In this document: piece by piece, positions 16,501 through 26,203 of the stretch
Position numbering within the stretch: position 1 is the stretch's first letter
How the letters are laid out: each line of letters begins with the position of its first letter
Assembly: GCF_000720325.1 (NCBI RefSeq)
Contig: NZ_JOJM01000099.1
Span: 1-37,948, forward strand
DNA length: 37,948 bases
Source: Streptomyces sp. NRRL B-1347
GTDB taxonomy: Bacteria; Actinomycetota; Actinomycetes; Streptomycetales; Streptomycetaceae
Direction: 5' to 3'
The notes under the pieces: model-generated
Databases searched by the model: none
What the model was told of the DNA's origin: nothing
What the model saw: only the letters and a program-made list of their open reading frames with translations
Made by a program: the position numbers and the translations under genes

Positions 16501-17145
16501 TCAGGGCAGCTTGCTCATGAGGCTCGCCGTCGCCTGGTGCCGGGTGCACTCGCGCCCGCCGAACGAACGGCGCACCCGCTCCTGCACCTCGTCCGGCTGC
16601 TCCTGGCTGAGCTTGAACATGCCCTCGGCGCTGGTCACCCTGAACTGGAAGGCGCCCACGGCGGGCACGATCTTCCGGAAGTACTCAAGGGAGTCGGCCA
16701 TGTCCCAGCCGTCGCCGAAGGCGCCCTCATAGGCCCGCACCGTCGCCTTCACGACGGCCAGGGTGTTCTCTATGCCCTCTATCTTCTCGACCACGCCGTG
16801 CACATGGACCGAGGTGAAGTTCCACGTCGGCGCGGCCGGCGTCACGTCATAGACCGTCGGCGACACATAGCCGTGCGGTCCGGTGAACGTGAGCAGGTTC
16901 ACGCTGCCCGACTCGAGCGCCTTCCAGTGCGGGTTCGCCCGGTTCATATGGCCGAGCAGCCGGCCGCCCGAGAGGTCGTCGGACCATTCCCCGGACCACT
17001 CCGGATCCCGGATTACCGGCAGATGCGTGACAAACGGTCCCGCTTCCTCGGTGCCGTTGCTCACAAACTGCGCCAGGGGATTGCCGAGGATCAGGTCGAC
17101 CATCCATGAACTGTCCGGTTGGCGGTACTGGCTCGGTACAAACAT
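16501..17145 (-). CDS. ktzT: Piperazate synthase, KtzT-like (PaiB/FMN-binding regulator fold)
   Basis: 214 residues. Automatic annotation would call this an FMN-binding negative transcriptional regulator (PaiB), and the fold is that: MFVPSQYRQPDSSWMVDLI, GPFVTHLPVI, LLGHMNRANPHW, TFTGPHGYVSPTVY, APTWNFTSVHVHG. KtzT, the haem-dependent enzyme closing N5-hydroxyornithine to piperazic acid with N-N bond formation, belongs to this family. Several stretches here (GWDMADSLEYFRKI, VGAFQFRV, GMFKLSQEQ, RRSFGG) agree with KtzT as I remember it. His66 in GHMNRANP is the likely haem ligand. The gene diverges from a KtzI-like ornithine hydroxylase across 388 bp, the expected partner making its substrate. 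That neighbour is the strongest argument for an enzyme rather than a regulator. Confidence 0.82.
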   Translation of the reverse strand: MFVPSQYRQPDSSWMVDLILGNPLAQFVSNGTEEAGPFVTHLPVIRDPEWSGEWSDDLSGGRLLGHMNRANPHWKALESGSVNLLTFTGPHGYVSPTVYDVTPAAPTWNFTSVHVHGVVEKIEGIENTLAVVKATVRAYEGAFGDGWDMADSLEYFRKIVPAVGAFQFRVTSAEGMFKLSQEQPDEVQERVRRSFGGRECTRHQATASLMSKLP

Positions 17146-17533
17146 CCGGAGCTCACCCTTTCGTTGAAATCACTGACGGCGCGACGCGCCAAGTCGCCGA
17201 CGTTACCCACGCTCTGCGTGGCCCGCCCCGAATTGCGGACGAGCAGCCCGGCTGTCCTGTCGACGGGACAGCGGTGCCCGGCCAGGTGCGGCTGCCAGGT
17301 CCTCTTGAAAGGTCCGCCCGGCCCCTCTAAGTTGGCGTGGCGGTGTTCTCCAGCGCAATACTCAATGCGTGTTCTTCCGGACCACCGGTCGAGATGTTCG
17401 AGACCATCAGCCGCACTTCAGAAACGACAGTTGACAGCATTTCCGGCCGAGGTCCTCTCGGGCAACCGCAGCACTGAAACCTCAGCGATTACGCGGAAGT
17501 CCCTGTCGAAGCTACACCAGCGGGAGATTATCT
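17146..17533. promoter_or_regulatory. Divergent promoter region between ktzT-like and ktzI-like genes
   Basis: 388 bp with no gene. It contains the 16-bp dyad at 17254-17269, extendable to a 22-base hairpin (17251-17272), and a TTGACA at 17431-17436 for which I could not place a good -10. A GGGAG Shine-Dalgarno (17522-17526) precedes the ktzI-like ATG by 7 nt. Confidence 0.5.
17254..17269. promoter_or_regulatory. 16-bp dyad operator candidate, copy 1
   Basis: GTCCTGTCGACGGGAC. It matches 14 of 16 bases of GTCCTGTGGACAGGAC at 19713-19728, in the other divergent promoter region of this cassette. Likely a binding site for a common regulator. Confidence 0.5.
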
Positions 17534-18859
17534 ATGGGTACTCGTGAACACGAGATATACGACATCGTTGGCATCGGGTTCGGCCCGTCCAACCTGTCCC
17601 TGGCCATCGCCCTGGAGGAACACCAGAACAACGCTTCGGGACGGCCGGTCACGGCCGCCTTCTTCGAGCGGCAGGCAGCCTTCGGCTGGCACCGCAACAT
17701 GCTGCTTCCGCAGGCGACGATGCAGATTTCTTTCCTGAAGGACCTGGCCACGTTCCGCAATCCCGTGTCGCGGTACAGCTTCGTCTCGTACCTGCACGAC
17801 TCGGACCGCCTCGTGCAGTTCGTGAACAACCAGGACTTCTTCCCGACCCGGCAGGAGTTCCACCAGTACCTGGAGTGGGCCGAGTCGAACTTCAGCGACC
17901 GCGTCACGTACAACTCGGAAGTGACCGACATCCGGCTTCCCGAGGACGCCGGGACGGGTTCCGAGCAGTATCTCGAAATCTCGGTCCGGGACACCGCGAG
18001 CGGCGCGGTCCGCGTCGTGCGGGCCCACAACGTCGCCGTCTCGACGGGCCTCGTGCCGCGCATGCCCGAGGGCATGGAACGCGACGAACGCGTCTGGCAC
18101 AGCTCGGAGTTCCTGGCGAAGTACGGTCGGATGGACCCCGCGGAGCTGCAGAACGTGGCGGTGGTCGGCGCCGGGCAGAGCGCGGCCGAGATCACCAAGT
18201 ACCTGCACGACATGCTGCCGCACGCGCAGGTGTCGGCGATCCTCCCGTCGTACGGCTACTCCGTCGCCGACGACACCCCCTTCGCCAACCAGGTGTTCGA
18301 CCCGAACGCGGTCGACCACTACTACTTCGGCAGCGAGACGACGCGCGACGCGTTCTGGCGCTACCACAAGAACACGAACTACTCCGTCGTCGACGACGAC
18401 GTGATCCGCGAGCTGTTCCGGCGCTCCTACGAGGAAGAGGTCGCGGGCGAGAAGCGGCTGCACTTCCTGAACCTGACCCGGGTGAAGGAAGTGAAGCGCT
18501 CCGGCAACGACACCCGTGTCGTGCTGCACTCGCTCCTCAACGACGAGGCCCAGCAGGAGATGGACGTCGACGCGCTCGTCTTCGCCACCGGCTACCAGGG
18601 CATGGACGCCACGAGCCTGCTCGGCGACCTCGACCGCTTCTGCCGGCGCGACAAGGAAGGCCGTCACCAGGTGGAGCGCGACTACCGCGTGGTCACCGAG
18701 CCCGCTCTGTCCTGCGGCATCTACCTCCAGGGCGGCACCGAGCACACGCACGGCCTGACCTCGTCGCTCCTTTCGAACATCGCCATCCGCAGCGGTGAGA
18801 TCGCCGACTCCATCGTCGAGCGCCGCGGCGAGCCGGCCCGGGCCGGCAGCGAGGCCTAG
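17534..18859 (+). CDS. ktzI: L-ornithine N5-monooxygenase, KtzI-like
   Basis: 441 residues, full length for the SidA/PvdA/KtzI group. FAD motif GIGFGPSNLSLA at 13-24; WHRNMLLPQATMQISFLKDLATFRNP, the substrate/flavin region; NADPH motif GAGQSAAE at 212-219; NTNYSVVDDDVI; and the family signature ATGYQG at 351-356. It hydroxylates the side-chain amine of L-ornithine using FAD, NADPH and oxygen. Siderophore clusters use the same enzyme, so the product could also feed a hydroxamate. The divergent KtzT-like gene and the downstream ornithine genes favour piperazic acid. Its transcript ends at a 12-bp stem hairpin at 18895-18921. Confidence 0.92.
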   Translation: MGTREHEIYDIVGIGFGPSNLSLAIALEEHQNNASGRPVTAAFFERQAAFGWHRNMLLPQATMQISFLKDLATFRNPVSRYSFVSYLHDSDRLVQFVNNQDFFPTRQEFHQYLEWAESNFSDRVTYNSEVTDIRLPEDAGTGSEQYLEISVRDTASGAVRVVRAHNVAVSTGLVPRMPEGMERDERVWHSSEFLAKYGRMDPAELQNVAVVGAGQSAAEITKYLHDMLPHAQVSAILPSYGYSVADDTPFANQVFDPNAVDHYYFGSETTRDAFWRYHKNTNYSVVDDDVIRELFRRSYEEEVAGEKRLHFLNLTRVKEVKRSGNDTRVVLHSLLNDEAQQEMDVDALVFATGYQGMDATSLLGDLDRFCRRDKEGRHQVERDYRVVTEPALSCGIYLQGGTEHTHGLTSSLLSNIAIRSGEIADSIVERRGEPARAGSEA

Positions 18860-18894
18860 GAGACCGCCAGGCCTCCGCGCACGCCTTCGCACCG

Positions 18895-18921
18895 CGGCCC
18901 GCCAGCCCAGCTGGCGGGCCG
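18895..18921 (+). terminator. Terminator after the ktzI-like gene
   Basis: A perfect 12-bp stem (18895-18906 with 18910-18921) and a CCA loop, 35 bp after the stop codon. Confidence 0.75.
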
Positions 18922-19005
18922 TAGGTGTGTGGGTGCGGCGCGTGCGGCCGTGCGGCGGGTGCGAGGGCCGTCCGTCCCGCGTGGGCGGGGTCTGCTCCTC
19001 CTGGC

Positions 19006-19045
19006 GGGCGCCAGGGCGCCAGGGCGCCAGAGGGCCAGGGCGTCA
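19006..19045. repeat. 8-bp tandem repeat, five units
   Basis: GGGCGCCA three times without change (19006-19029), then GAGGGCCA and GGGCGTCA. It lies between two terminators in non-coding DNA. The unit resembles the TGGCGCCA operator octamer but has a different first base and an 8-bp step, so I treat it as a simple repeat. Confidence 0.75.
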
Positions 19046-19076
19046 GGGGGCCCGGTGGGCCCCTCAGGGCAGACGA

Positions 19077-19112
19077 GAGGGCCCCGGCGCCGTTCCCGGC
19101 GTCGGGGCCCTC
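19077..19112 (-). terminator. Terminator between convergent ktzI-like and mbtH genes
   Basis: A 16-bp stem (19077-19092 with 19097-19112, one G-T pair) and a TTCC loop. It starts just 18 bp beyond the mbtH stop codon and can act in both directions. Confidence 0.8.
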
Positions 19113-19130
19113 AGCGGTCCGCGGAGCGGG

Positions 19131-19355
19131 TCACGCAGCCTGGTCCGCCGCCATCGCGTCGCGGAGGCTCTTGGGCCGCAGGTCGGTCCAGTTCTGCTCC
19201 ACGTAGTCCAGGCACTCCTGACGGCTCGCCTCACCGAACGTGACCCGCCAGCCGGCGGGCACCTCGGCGAAGGACGGCCACAGCGAGTGCTGCTCCTCGT
19301 CGTTCACCAGGATGTAGAACCGGCCGTCCGCGTCGTCGAACGGGTTGCTGCTCAT
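19131..19355 (-). CDS. mbtH: MbtH family protein
   Basis: 74 residues, the normal size. Conserved positions are all present: NPFDD at the start, [21 protein letters not shown] and the closing [10 protein letters not shown]. MbtH-like proteins bind and activate the adenylation domains of nonribosomal peptide synthetases. No NRPS gene lies in this window, so its partner is elsewhere. A GGAG site precedes ATG 19355. It diverges from argJ across 679 bp that carries copy 2 of the 16-bp dyad, tying it to the piperazate cassette. Confidence 0.95.
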   Translation of the reverse strand: MSSNPFDDADGRFYILVNDEEQHSLWPSFAEVPAGWRVTFGEASRQECLDYVEQNWTDLRPKSLRDAMAADQAA

Positions 19356-20034
19356 AGTCACTCCAATTCGAAAAGGTCTGGTCACCGGACAGGTCCTCGG
19401 GCCCCGCGGATTCCGTCTGCCGCGGTGCACCGGCGAAGGAGGAACCCCCCGGCGGGCCGGAGCCCGCCGCCGCGGCCAAGCCGTCCGCGGGCCGGGTACC
19501 GGCTCCGCCATTGTCGTTCGATGCGGCCCCGGCGTCCAGATCCGCCCGTCTCCGGGGAATTGCCGGGGACCGTCCCGGGACGATACTGCGCCACTGTGAA
19601 ATCCGTATCGACGCCAGGACAAAGTCAGGTGCGAATCGGGGCCGTCACGTGGTCCCACCACCATGGGGACCGCCACGGCTGCCGTCACTATGGAGCGGGT
19701 CGTCCGCCGCGCGTCCTGTGGACAGGACAACGCCCCGGTGCCGAGCGCCGGAATCGCGGGTAGTTTGTTGCGAGCTGTCGGCCGGTCCCGCCCGACGGCC
19801 GGTGCACTTCTCCGAAGCCCGTCGGTGAGCTGCACGGCCGGTCGGCAGGCGGGGAACGCAAAGGAACCGACAGCGAGTTGTCGAGTTTCGGCTCTCCGTC
19901 AACAGAGCCGTCAGAATCGAGGAATGGGGCGGCGTCGGCCCGGCTTTGCCAGGCCCGTGGTCGACGTCCTTGCCAATAGCCCCCCTCGGCCTTCCCGGGA
20001 AGCCGGGAACTTCCGCTTGAGGAGAAGCAGAGCG
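19356..20034. promoter_or_regulatory. Divergent region between mbtH and argJ
   Basis: 679 bp, no gene supported. It contains a promoter-like TTGCCG (19560-19565)/GATACT (19582-19587) with 16-bp spacer, overlapped by a perfect 12-bp palindrome CGTCCCGGGACG (19571-19582); the 16-bp dyad copy 2 (19713-19728); and a second possible -10, TAGTTT (19761-19766). GAGGAG at 20019-20024 is the argJ ribosome site. Confidence 0.45.
19713..19728. promoter_or_regulatory. 16-bp dyad operator candidate, copy 2
   Basis: GTCCTGTGGACAGGAC, 7-bp arms around GG. It shares 14 of 16 bases with copy 1 at 17254-17269. Confidence 0.5.
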
Positions 20035-20879
20035 ATGAGCGTCACGGCAGCACGAGGTTTTTCGGCCGCGGGCGTCGCGGCCGGAATCAAAAGCAATGGA
20101 AATCCTGATCTGGCCCTCGTGGTGAACACCGGCCCGCGCCGCGCCGCGGCCGGTGTCTTCACCGCGAACCGGGTGAAGGCCGCCCCTGTGGTGTGGAGCG
20201 AACAGGTCATCAGGGGCGGTGCCGTCGGCGCCGTCATCCTCAATTCCGGCGGTGCCAACGCCTGCACGGGCGCACCCGGCTTCCAGGACACCCGGGCCAC
20301 GGCCGAGAAGGTCGCCGCGGTCCTCGAGGGGCACCGCGCCGGAGAGGTCGCGGTGGCCTCCACCGGGCTCATCGGCACCCGGCTTCCCATGGACCGGCTG
20401 CTGCCGGGCGTCGAGACCGTGGCCGCCGCCCTGGCCGAGGACGGCGGCGAGCAGGCCGCCGTCGCCATCAAGACGACCGACAGCGTGCACAAGACGGCCG
20501 TCTTCGAGGGCGAGGGCTGGACCGTCGGCGGCATGGCCAAGGGCGCGGGCATGCTGGCCCCGCCGAGGCGGTCCGCACGGTGTGCGAGGACCTCGCCCGG
20601 CAGCTGATCGGCGACGCCGAGGGCGCCAGCAAGGACATCCGCATCGACGTGGTGAACGCGGCCACCGAGGACGACGCGGTCGAGGCCGGGCGTTCCATCG
20701 CCCGCAACAACCTCCTCAAGTGCGCCATCCACGGCGAGGACCCCAACTGGGGCCGCGTCCTGTCCGCCATCGGCACCACCGGCGCCGCCTTCGAGCCCGA
20801 CCGGCTGAACGTCGCCACCCTGTGGGCGAACGACCTGACGGCCGAGTACGTCCACGAGAACAGCGCGTACTCGTCATGA
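20035..20879 (+). pseudogene. argJ: argJ (ornithine acetyltransferase/N-acetylglutamate synthase) with two internal deletions
   Basis: ArgJ moves acetyl groups from N-acetylornithine to glutamate. The 5' part reads well from ATG 20035 to [12 protein letters not shown] near 20566. There the frame is lost: about 65 residues expected in the family are missing, including the Ala-Thr autoprocessing site whose threonine is the catalytic nucleophile. Reading resumes in another frame ([14 protein letters not shown]) to the stop at 20877-20879. A second gap of about 40 residues, in frame, joins FEPDRLNVA directly to [20 protein letters not shown]. As written, translation from 20035 ends at 20607 after 190 residues. 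The gene cannot make active ArgJ unless the sequence is misassembled. It overlaps argB by 4 bp (ATGA). Confidence 0.85.
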
Positions 20880-21787
20880 GGAGCGCCACCCACGAGCACC
20901 CCGCACTGGTGAAGGCGCAGTCCGTGATGGACGCGCTGCCCTGGCTGAACCGCCACCAAGGCAAGATCTGCGTCATCAAGTTCGGCGGCAACGCCATGAT
21001 CGACGACGAGCTGAAGGCGGCCTTCGCCCACGACGTCGTCTTCCTGCGGCACGCCGGGCTCAAGCCCGTCGTCGTGCACGGCGGCGGCCCCCAGATCAGC
21101 GCCGCGCTGCGCCTGCACGACATCGAGAGCGAGTTCAAGGAGGGCCTGCGCGTCACCTCGCCGGAGGCCATGAACGTCGTCCGCATGGTCCTCGCGGGAC
21201 AGGTGCAGCGCGAGCTCGTCGGCCTCATCAACCAGCACGGGCCGCTCGCCGTCGGCCTGACCGGCGAGGACGCCGACACCATCACGGCGACCAAGCACCA
21301 GCCGAAGAACGAGGACGGCGAGCGGGTCGACATCGGCCGGGTCGGCGAGATCGTCGGGGTGAACCCCGGCGCGGTCCAGGCGCTGCTCGACGACGGCCGC
21401 ATCCCGGTGATCTCACCCATCGCCCGCAGCGTCGACGACGAGTACGTCTACAACGTGAACGCCGACACCGCGGCCGCCGGGGTCGCCGCCGCCCTGAACG
21501 CCCACACGCTGGTGTTCCTCACCGATGTCGAGGGCCTGTACCGGGACTGGCCGGAGAGCGACGAGGTGATCAGCAGGCTCAGCGCGAGCGAGCTGGAGAA
21601 GGTCCTGCCGGAGCTGCACGACGGCATGGTGCCGAAGATGGCCGGGTGCCTGCACGCGGTCCGCAACGGCGTGGGCAGCGCGCGGGTGATCGACGGCCGC
21701 GTCCAGCACTCGGTGCTCCTGGAGATGTTCACGCGCGAAGAGATCGGCACTCTCGTCATGCCGGACATCGAAGAGGGCTTGCGATGA
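20876..21787 (+). CDS. argB: Acetylglutamate kinase
   Basis: 303 residues, complete. Amino-acid kinase family features: VIKFGGNAM near the N-terminus, [11 protein letters not shown], the acetylglutamate site [23 protein letters not shown] and the closing [10 protein letters not shown]. It phosphorylates N-acetyl-L-glutamate, the second step of ornithine synthesis. Its ATG overlaps the argJ stop (ATGA) and no strong Shine-Dalgarno precedes it, so it would normally depend on coupling to argJ translation. The argJ frameshift ends that translation about 270 bp early, which may reduce argB output. No internal damage is seen in argB itself. Confidence 0.95.
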   Translation: MRSATHEHPALVKAQSVMDALPWLNRHQGKICVIKFGGNAMIDDELKAAFAHDVVFLRHAGLKPVVVHGGGPQISAALRLHDIESEFKEGLRVTSPEAMNVVRMVLAGQVQRELVGLINQHGPLAVGLTGEDADTITATKHQPKNEDGERVDIGRVGEIVGVNPGAVQALLDDGRIPVISPIARSVDDEYVYNVNADTAAAGVAAALNAHTLVFLTDVEGLYRDWPESDEVISRLSASELEKVLPELHDGMVPKMAGCLHAVRNGVGSARVIDGRVQHSVLLEMFTREEIGTLVMPDIEEGLR

Positions 21788-21887
21788 TCGGGGCCGATGG
21801 ACGCCGACGACCCGACCCCGCGACCCGGGGCGACGGGCACCGGCGCACGAGGGCCGCGACGAGCGCGGCCGTGGAAGAGGGGACGCG

Positions 21888-23126
<1,239 letters not shown>

Positions 23127-23130
23127 CCTC

Positions 23131-23198
23131 GGCCACGCCCCGACCCCGGCCACGCCCCGACCCCGGCCGCGCGCCGACTCCGGCCGCGCGTCGATCGA
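23131..23198. repeat. 17-bp tandem repeat after argD, four units
   Basis: GGCCACGCCCCGACCCC occurs twice exactly (23131-23147, 23148-23164), followed by two diverged copies beginning GGCCGCGCG (23165-23181, 23182-23198). Non-coding. Confidence 0.8.
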
Positions 23199-23199
23199 C

Positions 23200-23226
23200 A
23201 GGCCGCCCACCCCCGGTGGGCGGCCT
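23200..23226 (+). terminator. Terminator after argD
   Basis: A perfect 12-bp stem (23200-23211 with 23215-23226) and a CCC loop. It ends the arg cassette transcript. Confidence 0.75.
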
Positions 23227-23303
23227 TCCGGCCGTGCGGAGCCGATTCCGCTTCCCGTACTGGCGCCTGCGAGGCATCGGTACGCGCCACTCCGCGCTTG
23301 CAG

Positions 23304-23333
23304 TGGCGCCAGAGTGATGCCATCATGGCATCG
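23304..23333 (+). promoter_or_regulatory. Triple octamer operator upstream of the DUF4097 gene
   Basis: TGGCGCCA (23304-23311), TGATGCCA (23315-23322) and TGGCATCG (23326-23333), at exactly 11-bp steps. A further partial match ACGCGCCA sits in phase at 23282-23289. Same architecture as the RHH gene operator at 11958-11987. The DUF4097 start is 88 bp downstream. Confidence 0.62.
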
Positions 23334-23421
23334 CGGAGGTGCGTCCCCGGTCGGGCACGCCGCCTCCCCTCGCCGTCCCACCGTGGGGACGCCCGGCAGA
23401 ACCCATGAGGACGGGGCAGCC

Positions 23422-24261
23422 ATGCCAGCCTTCGACACCCCCGAGCCGATCTCGGTCTCGTTGCAGCTCAACGCGGGCGTCCTGCGCTTCACCGCGGGCG
23501 CGTGCGCCCGGACCGTCGTCGAGGTCAGCCCGAGCAGCGGCTTCAGCCAGGCGGACCGCAGCGCCGCCGAGCAGACCCGGGTCGAGTTCGCCCACGGCCG
23601 GCTCCTGATCAGGGTGCCCAAGCGGCGCAGCCTCTTCGGCTCCGGCGGGTCCGTCGACGTGGCCGTCGAACTGCCCGCGGGCTCCGCCGTGACGGGCGAC
23701 GCCCTCGTGGCCGACCTGTACGGCGAGGGCGAGCTGGGGGAGTGCGAGTTCAAGACGGAGGTCGGCAAGATCCACCTGGAGCGCGCAGGCCGCCTCCAGC
23801 TCAACACCGGATACGGCGACGTCAGGATCGGCAGTGCCATCGGCGAGGCCGACATCCGCGTCGCCTACGGCGACATCTCCGTGGGCCGGATCGACGGCCC
23901 GCTCACCCTCAGGAACACCAGTGGCGACTCCGACATCGAAGAGGTCACAGGGCCGCTGCGGGTGACCGCGAACCGGGGCGACATCACCATCGGCCGCGTC
24001 CACGACGCCGTCGCCGCGCGGTCCGTCACCGGCGACGTCCGTCTCGGTGAGGTGTCCTGCGGCCGCGTCGAACTCAGGGCCGCGGTGGGGCAGTTGGAGA
24101 TAGGGGTCAGGAGTGGCACGGCCGCCTGGCTCGACGTCCACACCAAGGTCGGCCACATACGCAACTCCCTGGGCGCGTCGAGCGCCCCGGAGGTGCCCGG
24201 CGAGGCCGTGGAGATACACGCCGCCACCAGCCGCGGCGACATCGTCATACGCCGGGTCTGA
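23422..24261 (+). CDS. DUF4097 beta-helix protein
   Basis: 279 residues from ATG 23422. After an N-terminal part (ISVSLQLNAGVLRF) it is a run of short beta repeats ending in G-D/G-x-I/V units (TGYGDVRIG, AYGDISVGRIDGPL, NTSGDSDIEEVTGPL, ANRGDITIGRV, SVTGDVRLG, TSRGDIVIRRV), the DUF4097 right-handed beta-helix pattern, sometimes called putative adhesin. No signal peptide or membrane segment is visible, so it is probably cytosolic. Function unknown. In Streptomyces I recall this family encoded together with HicB-like RHH proteins and DrrA-type transporters; here it stands apart but keeps the octamer operator upstream. An in-frame ATG at 23314 lies inside the operator and is unlikely. Confidence 0.85.
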   Translation: MPAFDTPEPISVSLQLNAGVLRFTAGACARTVVEVSPSSGFSQADRSAAEQTRVEFAHGRLLIRVPKRRSLFGSGGSVDVAVELPAGSAVTGDALVADLYGEGELGECEFKTEVGKIHLERAGRLQLNTGYGDVRIGSAIGEADIRVAYGDISVGRIDGPLTLRNTSGDSDIEEVTGPLRVTANRGDITIGRVHDAVAARSVTGDVRLGEVSCGRVELRAAVGQLEIGVRSGTAAWLDVHTKVGHIRNSLGASSAPEVPGEAVEIHAATSRGDIVIRRV

Positions 24262-24441
24262 CCACCCGCGACGACCGGCCCGGCCCACGGCGGCGACCGC
24301 CGCGCCCGCACGGCACCCCTGGCTGTCGCGTCCCCGGCGGCGGCCCGCGCTGCGCCGCTCCCGCCGGACCCCCTCCCGCGGCCCCGCTGACCAGTGATAC
24401 CGGTGCCCCCTGACCCCGCGCGGCGCCGATTCCCCCTTCCC

Positions 24442-24460
24442 TCACGGTGCAGGACCGTGA
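24442..24460. promoter_or_regulatory. Dyad upstream of the P450 gene
   Basis: TCACGGT-GCAGG-ACCGTGA, perfect 7-bp arms, 37 bp before the P450 start codon. A possible repressor site. The rest of 24262-24497 shows no gene. Confidence 0.4.
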
Positions 24461-24497
24461 CGCGCGTCCTCGCACGCTCTGAGACAGGTGATTTGTC

Positions 24498-25730
24498 ATG
24501 ACGTATCAGGCAATGCATCCCACGTTGGCCTCCCCGCTCACCACGCTCGTCGATCAGTGGGGAGCCCACCCGGTGCACTTCTGGCTGCGCGGCCAGGAGC
24601 CCGCGCGGGCCGTCGAGTTCGACGAGCGGCTCGGGGTCTGGAACGTGTACGGCCACCGGGAGGCCGTCGAGGTCTTCGCCGACCCGGGCGGCTACTCGTC
24701 CGACGTCGTCCACCACTTCGCGCCCGAAGCACCGGAGTACGAGCGCAGCGGCATGCTCACGCAGATGGACCCGCCCGACCACCGCAAGCTGCGCCGACTC
24801 GTCAGCCGCGCCTTCACGCCCCGGCTCGTGGCCGGGCTCGCGCCGCGGATCGGCGCCCTCACCCACGAGCTGCTCGACCGGGTCGAAGGCGGCCGTGCGC
24901 TGGACCTCGTCGCGGACCTCGCCCATCCGCTGCCGGTGATCGTCATCGCCGAGCTGCTCGGCGTGCCGAGCGAGGACCGGGAGCTGTTCCGGCAGTGGGC
25001 CGAGGAGCTGCTCGCGCGCACCGAGGTGGCCCCGGTCGGCGGCTCGGCGGACAGTGCCGAGATGGTCGCGGCCGTCCTCGACCTGTCGGCGCGCATGAGC
25101 GCGTACTTCGGTGCGCACGCCGAGGAGCGCCGCAGGCGCCCGCAGGACGACCTGCTCACCGCGCTCGTCCAGGCGGAGGTGGACGGCGAGCGGCTGAGCG
25201 CGGCCGCCCTCGGCAACTTCGCCCAACTGCTGCTCGTCGCCGGGCACGTCACGACGACGATACTGCTGGGCAACGCGGTGCTCTGCCTGGACGCCCACGC
25301 CGGGGCGCGGGAGCGGGTGCGGGCGGACCGGACGCTGGTCCCGGGGGTGATCGAGGAAGCGCTGCGGCTGCTGCCGCCCTTCTCGATGTTCTACCGGGCC
25401 ACGACCCGGGCCGTGGAGCTCGGCGGGCAGCGGCTGGCCGCCGGGCAGGTGGTCGCGCTGTGGCTCGGCGCGGCGAACCGGGACGCGCGCGTCTTCGCCG
25501 ACCCGCACGGGTTCCACCCGGAGCGCGACCCCAATCCGCACCTCGGCTTCGGCCGCGGCATCCACTTCTGCCTGGGGGCGCCGCTGGCCCGGCTCGAGGG
25601 GCGGATCGCGCTGGAGATCCTCTTGGAGCGCTTTCCGCGGCTGTGCACCGATCCGGCGCGCCCGCCGGTGTTCCAGACGACGCCCGAGGTGGTGGGGCCG
25701 CGGACGCTGCCGCTGCTCACCGCGGTCTAG
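24498..25730 (+). CDS. Cytochrome P450
   Basis: 410 residues, bacterial CYP105/CYP107-like size. I-helix oxygen-binding motif AGHVTT at 248-253, K-helix ExxR at Glu287-Arg290 (EALR), haem loop FGRGIHFCLG with the thiolate Cys358. QMDPPDHRKLRRLVSRAF matches the C-helix region. It needs ferredoxin and reductase partners not present here. It might tailor the peptide built from the piperazate cassette or a prodiginine; nothing in the sequence decides. It ends tail to tail with the minus-strand chimeric gene, the two stop codons overlapping in CTAG (25727-25730). Confidence 0.93.
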   Translation: MTYQAMHPTLASPLTTLVDQWGAHPVHFWLRGQEPARAVEFDERLGVWNVYGHREAVEVFADPGGYSSDVVHHFAPEAPEYERSGMLTQMDPPDHRKLRRLVSRAFTPRLVAGLAPRIGALTHELLDRVEGGRALDLVADLAHPLPVIVIAELLGVPSEDRELFRQWAEELLARTEVAPVGGSADSAEMVAAVLDLSARMSAYFGAHAEERRRRPQDDLLTALVQAEVDGERLSAAALGNFAQLLLVAGHVTTTILLGNAVLCLDAHAGARERVRADRTLVPGVIEEALRLLPPFSMFYRATTRAVELGGQRLAAGQVVALWLGAANRDARVFADPHGFHPERDPNPHLGFGRGIHFCLGAPLARLEGRIALEILLERFPRLCTDPARPPVFQTTPEVVGPRTLPLLTAV

Positions 25731-26203
25731 CGGCCGCGGTCCCCGGGGTCGAGGAAGGTGGACGTGACGTCGCCGAGGCAGGGGGTGTGCACCGTGATCG
25801 CGACGATCTGGACGCCCGCCTCGTCGAGGACGCCCAGGACGGAGCGCAGCGTGGCCACGGTGCCGTCGGACGGCACCTGCAGGGCGAGCACCTCGTGGTC
25901 GGGCACGGCGGAGTCGAACAGGGCGGCGGCCGTGGCGAGGTCGCCCGGGGCGGTGAGCTGGAGCCGGATGTAACCGCCGGTGAGGGCCGCGCTCAGCAGG
26001 CCGAGGGGGAGCCCGGCGGGCTCCGGCGCGCGCGGTGGCTGCTCGGAGGGGCGGTGGTGCCAGGCGAGATCCCCCGCGTGCGGCGCGGACGGGTCCGGCG
26101 ACGCGCGGCGATTCCCGCCCTGGGTCCCCCCTTCTTCTCCGCCCGGGTCCGCGGCGACCACGAAACCGTGCCGAATATCGTCGACGTATGGCGTGAAGTT
26201 CAT
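25727..26203 (-). CDS. Chimeric gene: RHH-regulator start fused to a DrrA-type C-terminus
   Basis: 158 residues from ATG 26203. Residues 1-24 (MNFTPYVDDIRHGFVVAADPGGEE) align with the start of the RHH protein at 11987 (MELTRYVDNLRQELAAAVDSGDEE). A Pro/Gly/Ser/His-rich middle of about 45 residues matches nothing. The last 90 residues (GGYIRLQLTAPGDLATA, ALQVPSDGTVATLRSVLGVLDEAGVQIVAITVHTP) align well with the C-terminal DUF4162 domain of the ABC ATPase at 26745. There is no RHH domain, Walker A or signature. The simplest reading is a deletion that removed most of an ancestral hicB-duf4097-drrA operon and left a fusion. The start codon still overlaps the third octamer of an intact operator. Whether it makes a useful protein is unknown. 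Confidence 0.65.
   Translation of the reverse strand: MNFTPYVDDIRHGFVVAADPGGEEGGTQGGNRRASPDPSAPHAGDLAWHHRPSEQPPRAPEPAGLPLGLLSAALTGGYIRLQLTAPGDLATAAALFDSAVPDHEVLALQVPSDGTVATLRSVLGVLDEAGVQIVAITVHTPCLGDVTSTFLDPGDRGR

Noticed and set aside
16501..17145. Reading this gene as a PaiB transcriptional repressor
   Set aside because: The fold is shared, but KtzT-like motifs and the divergent ornithine N-hydroxylase favour a piperazate synthase.
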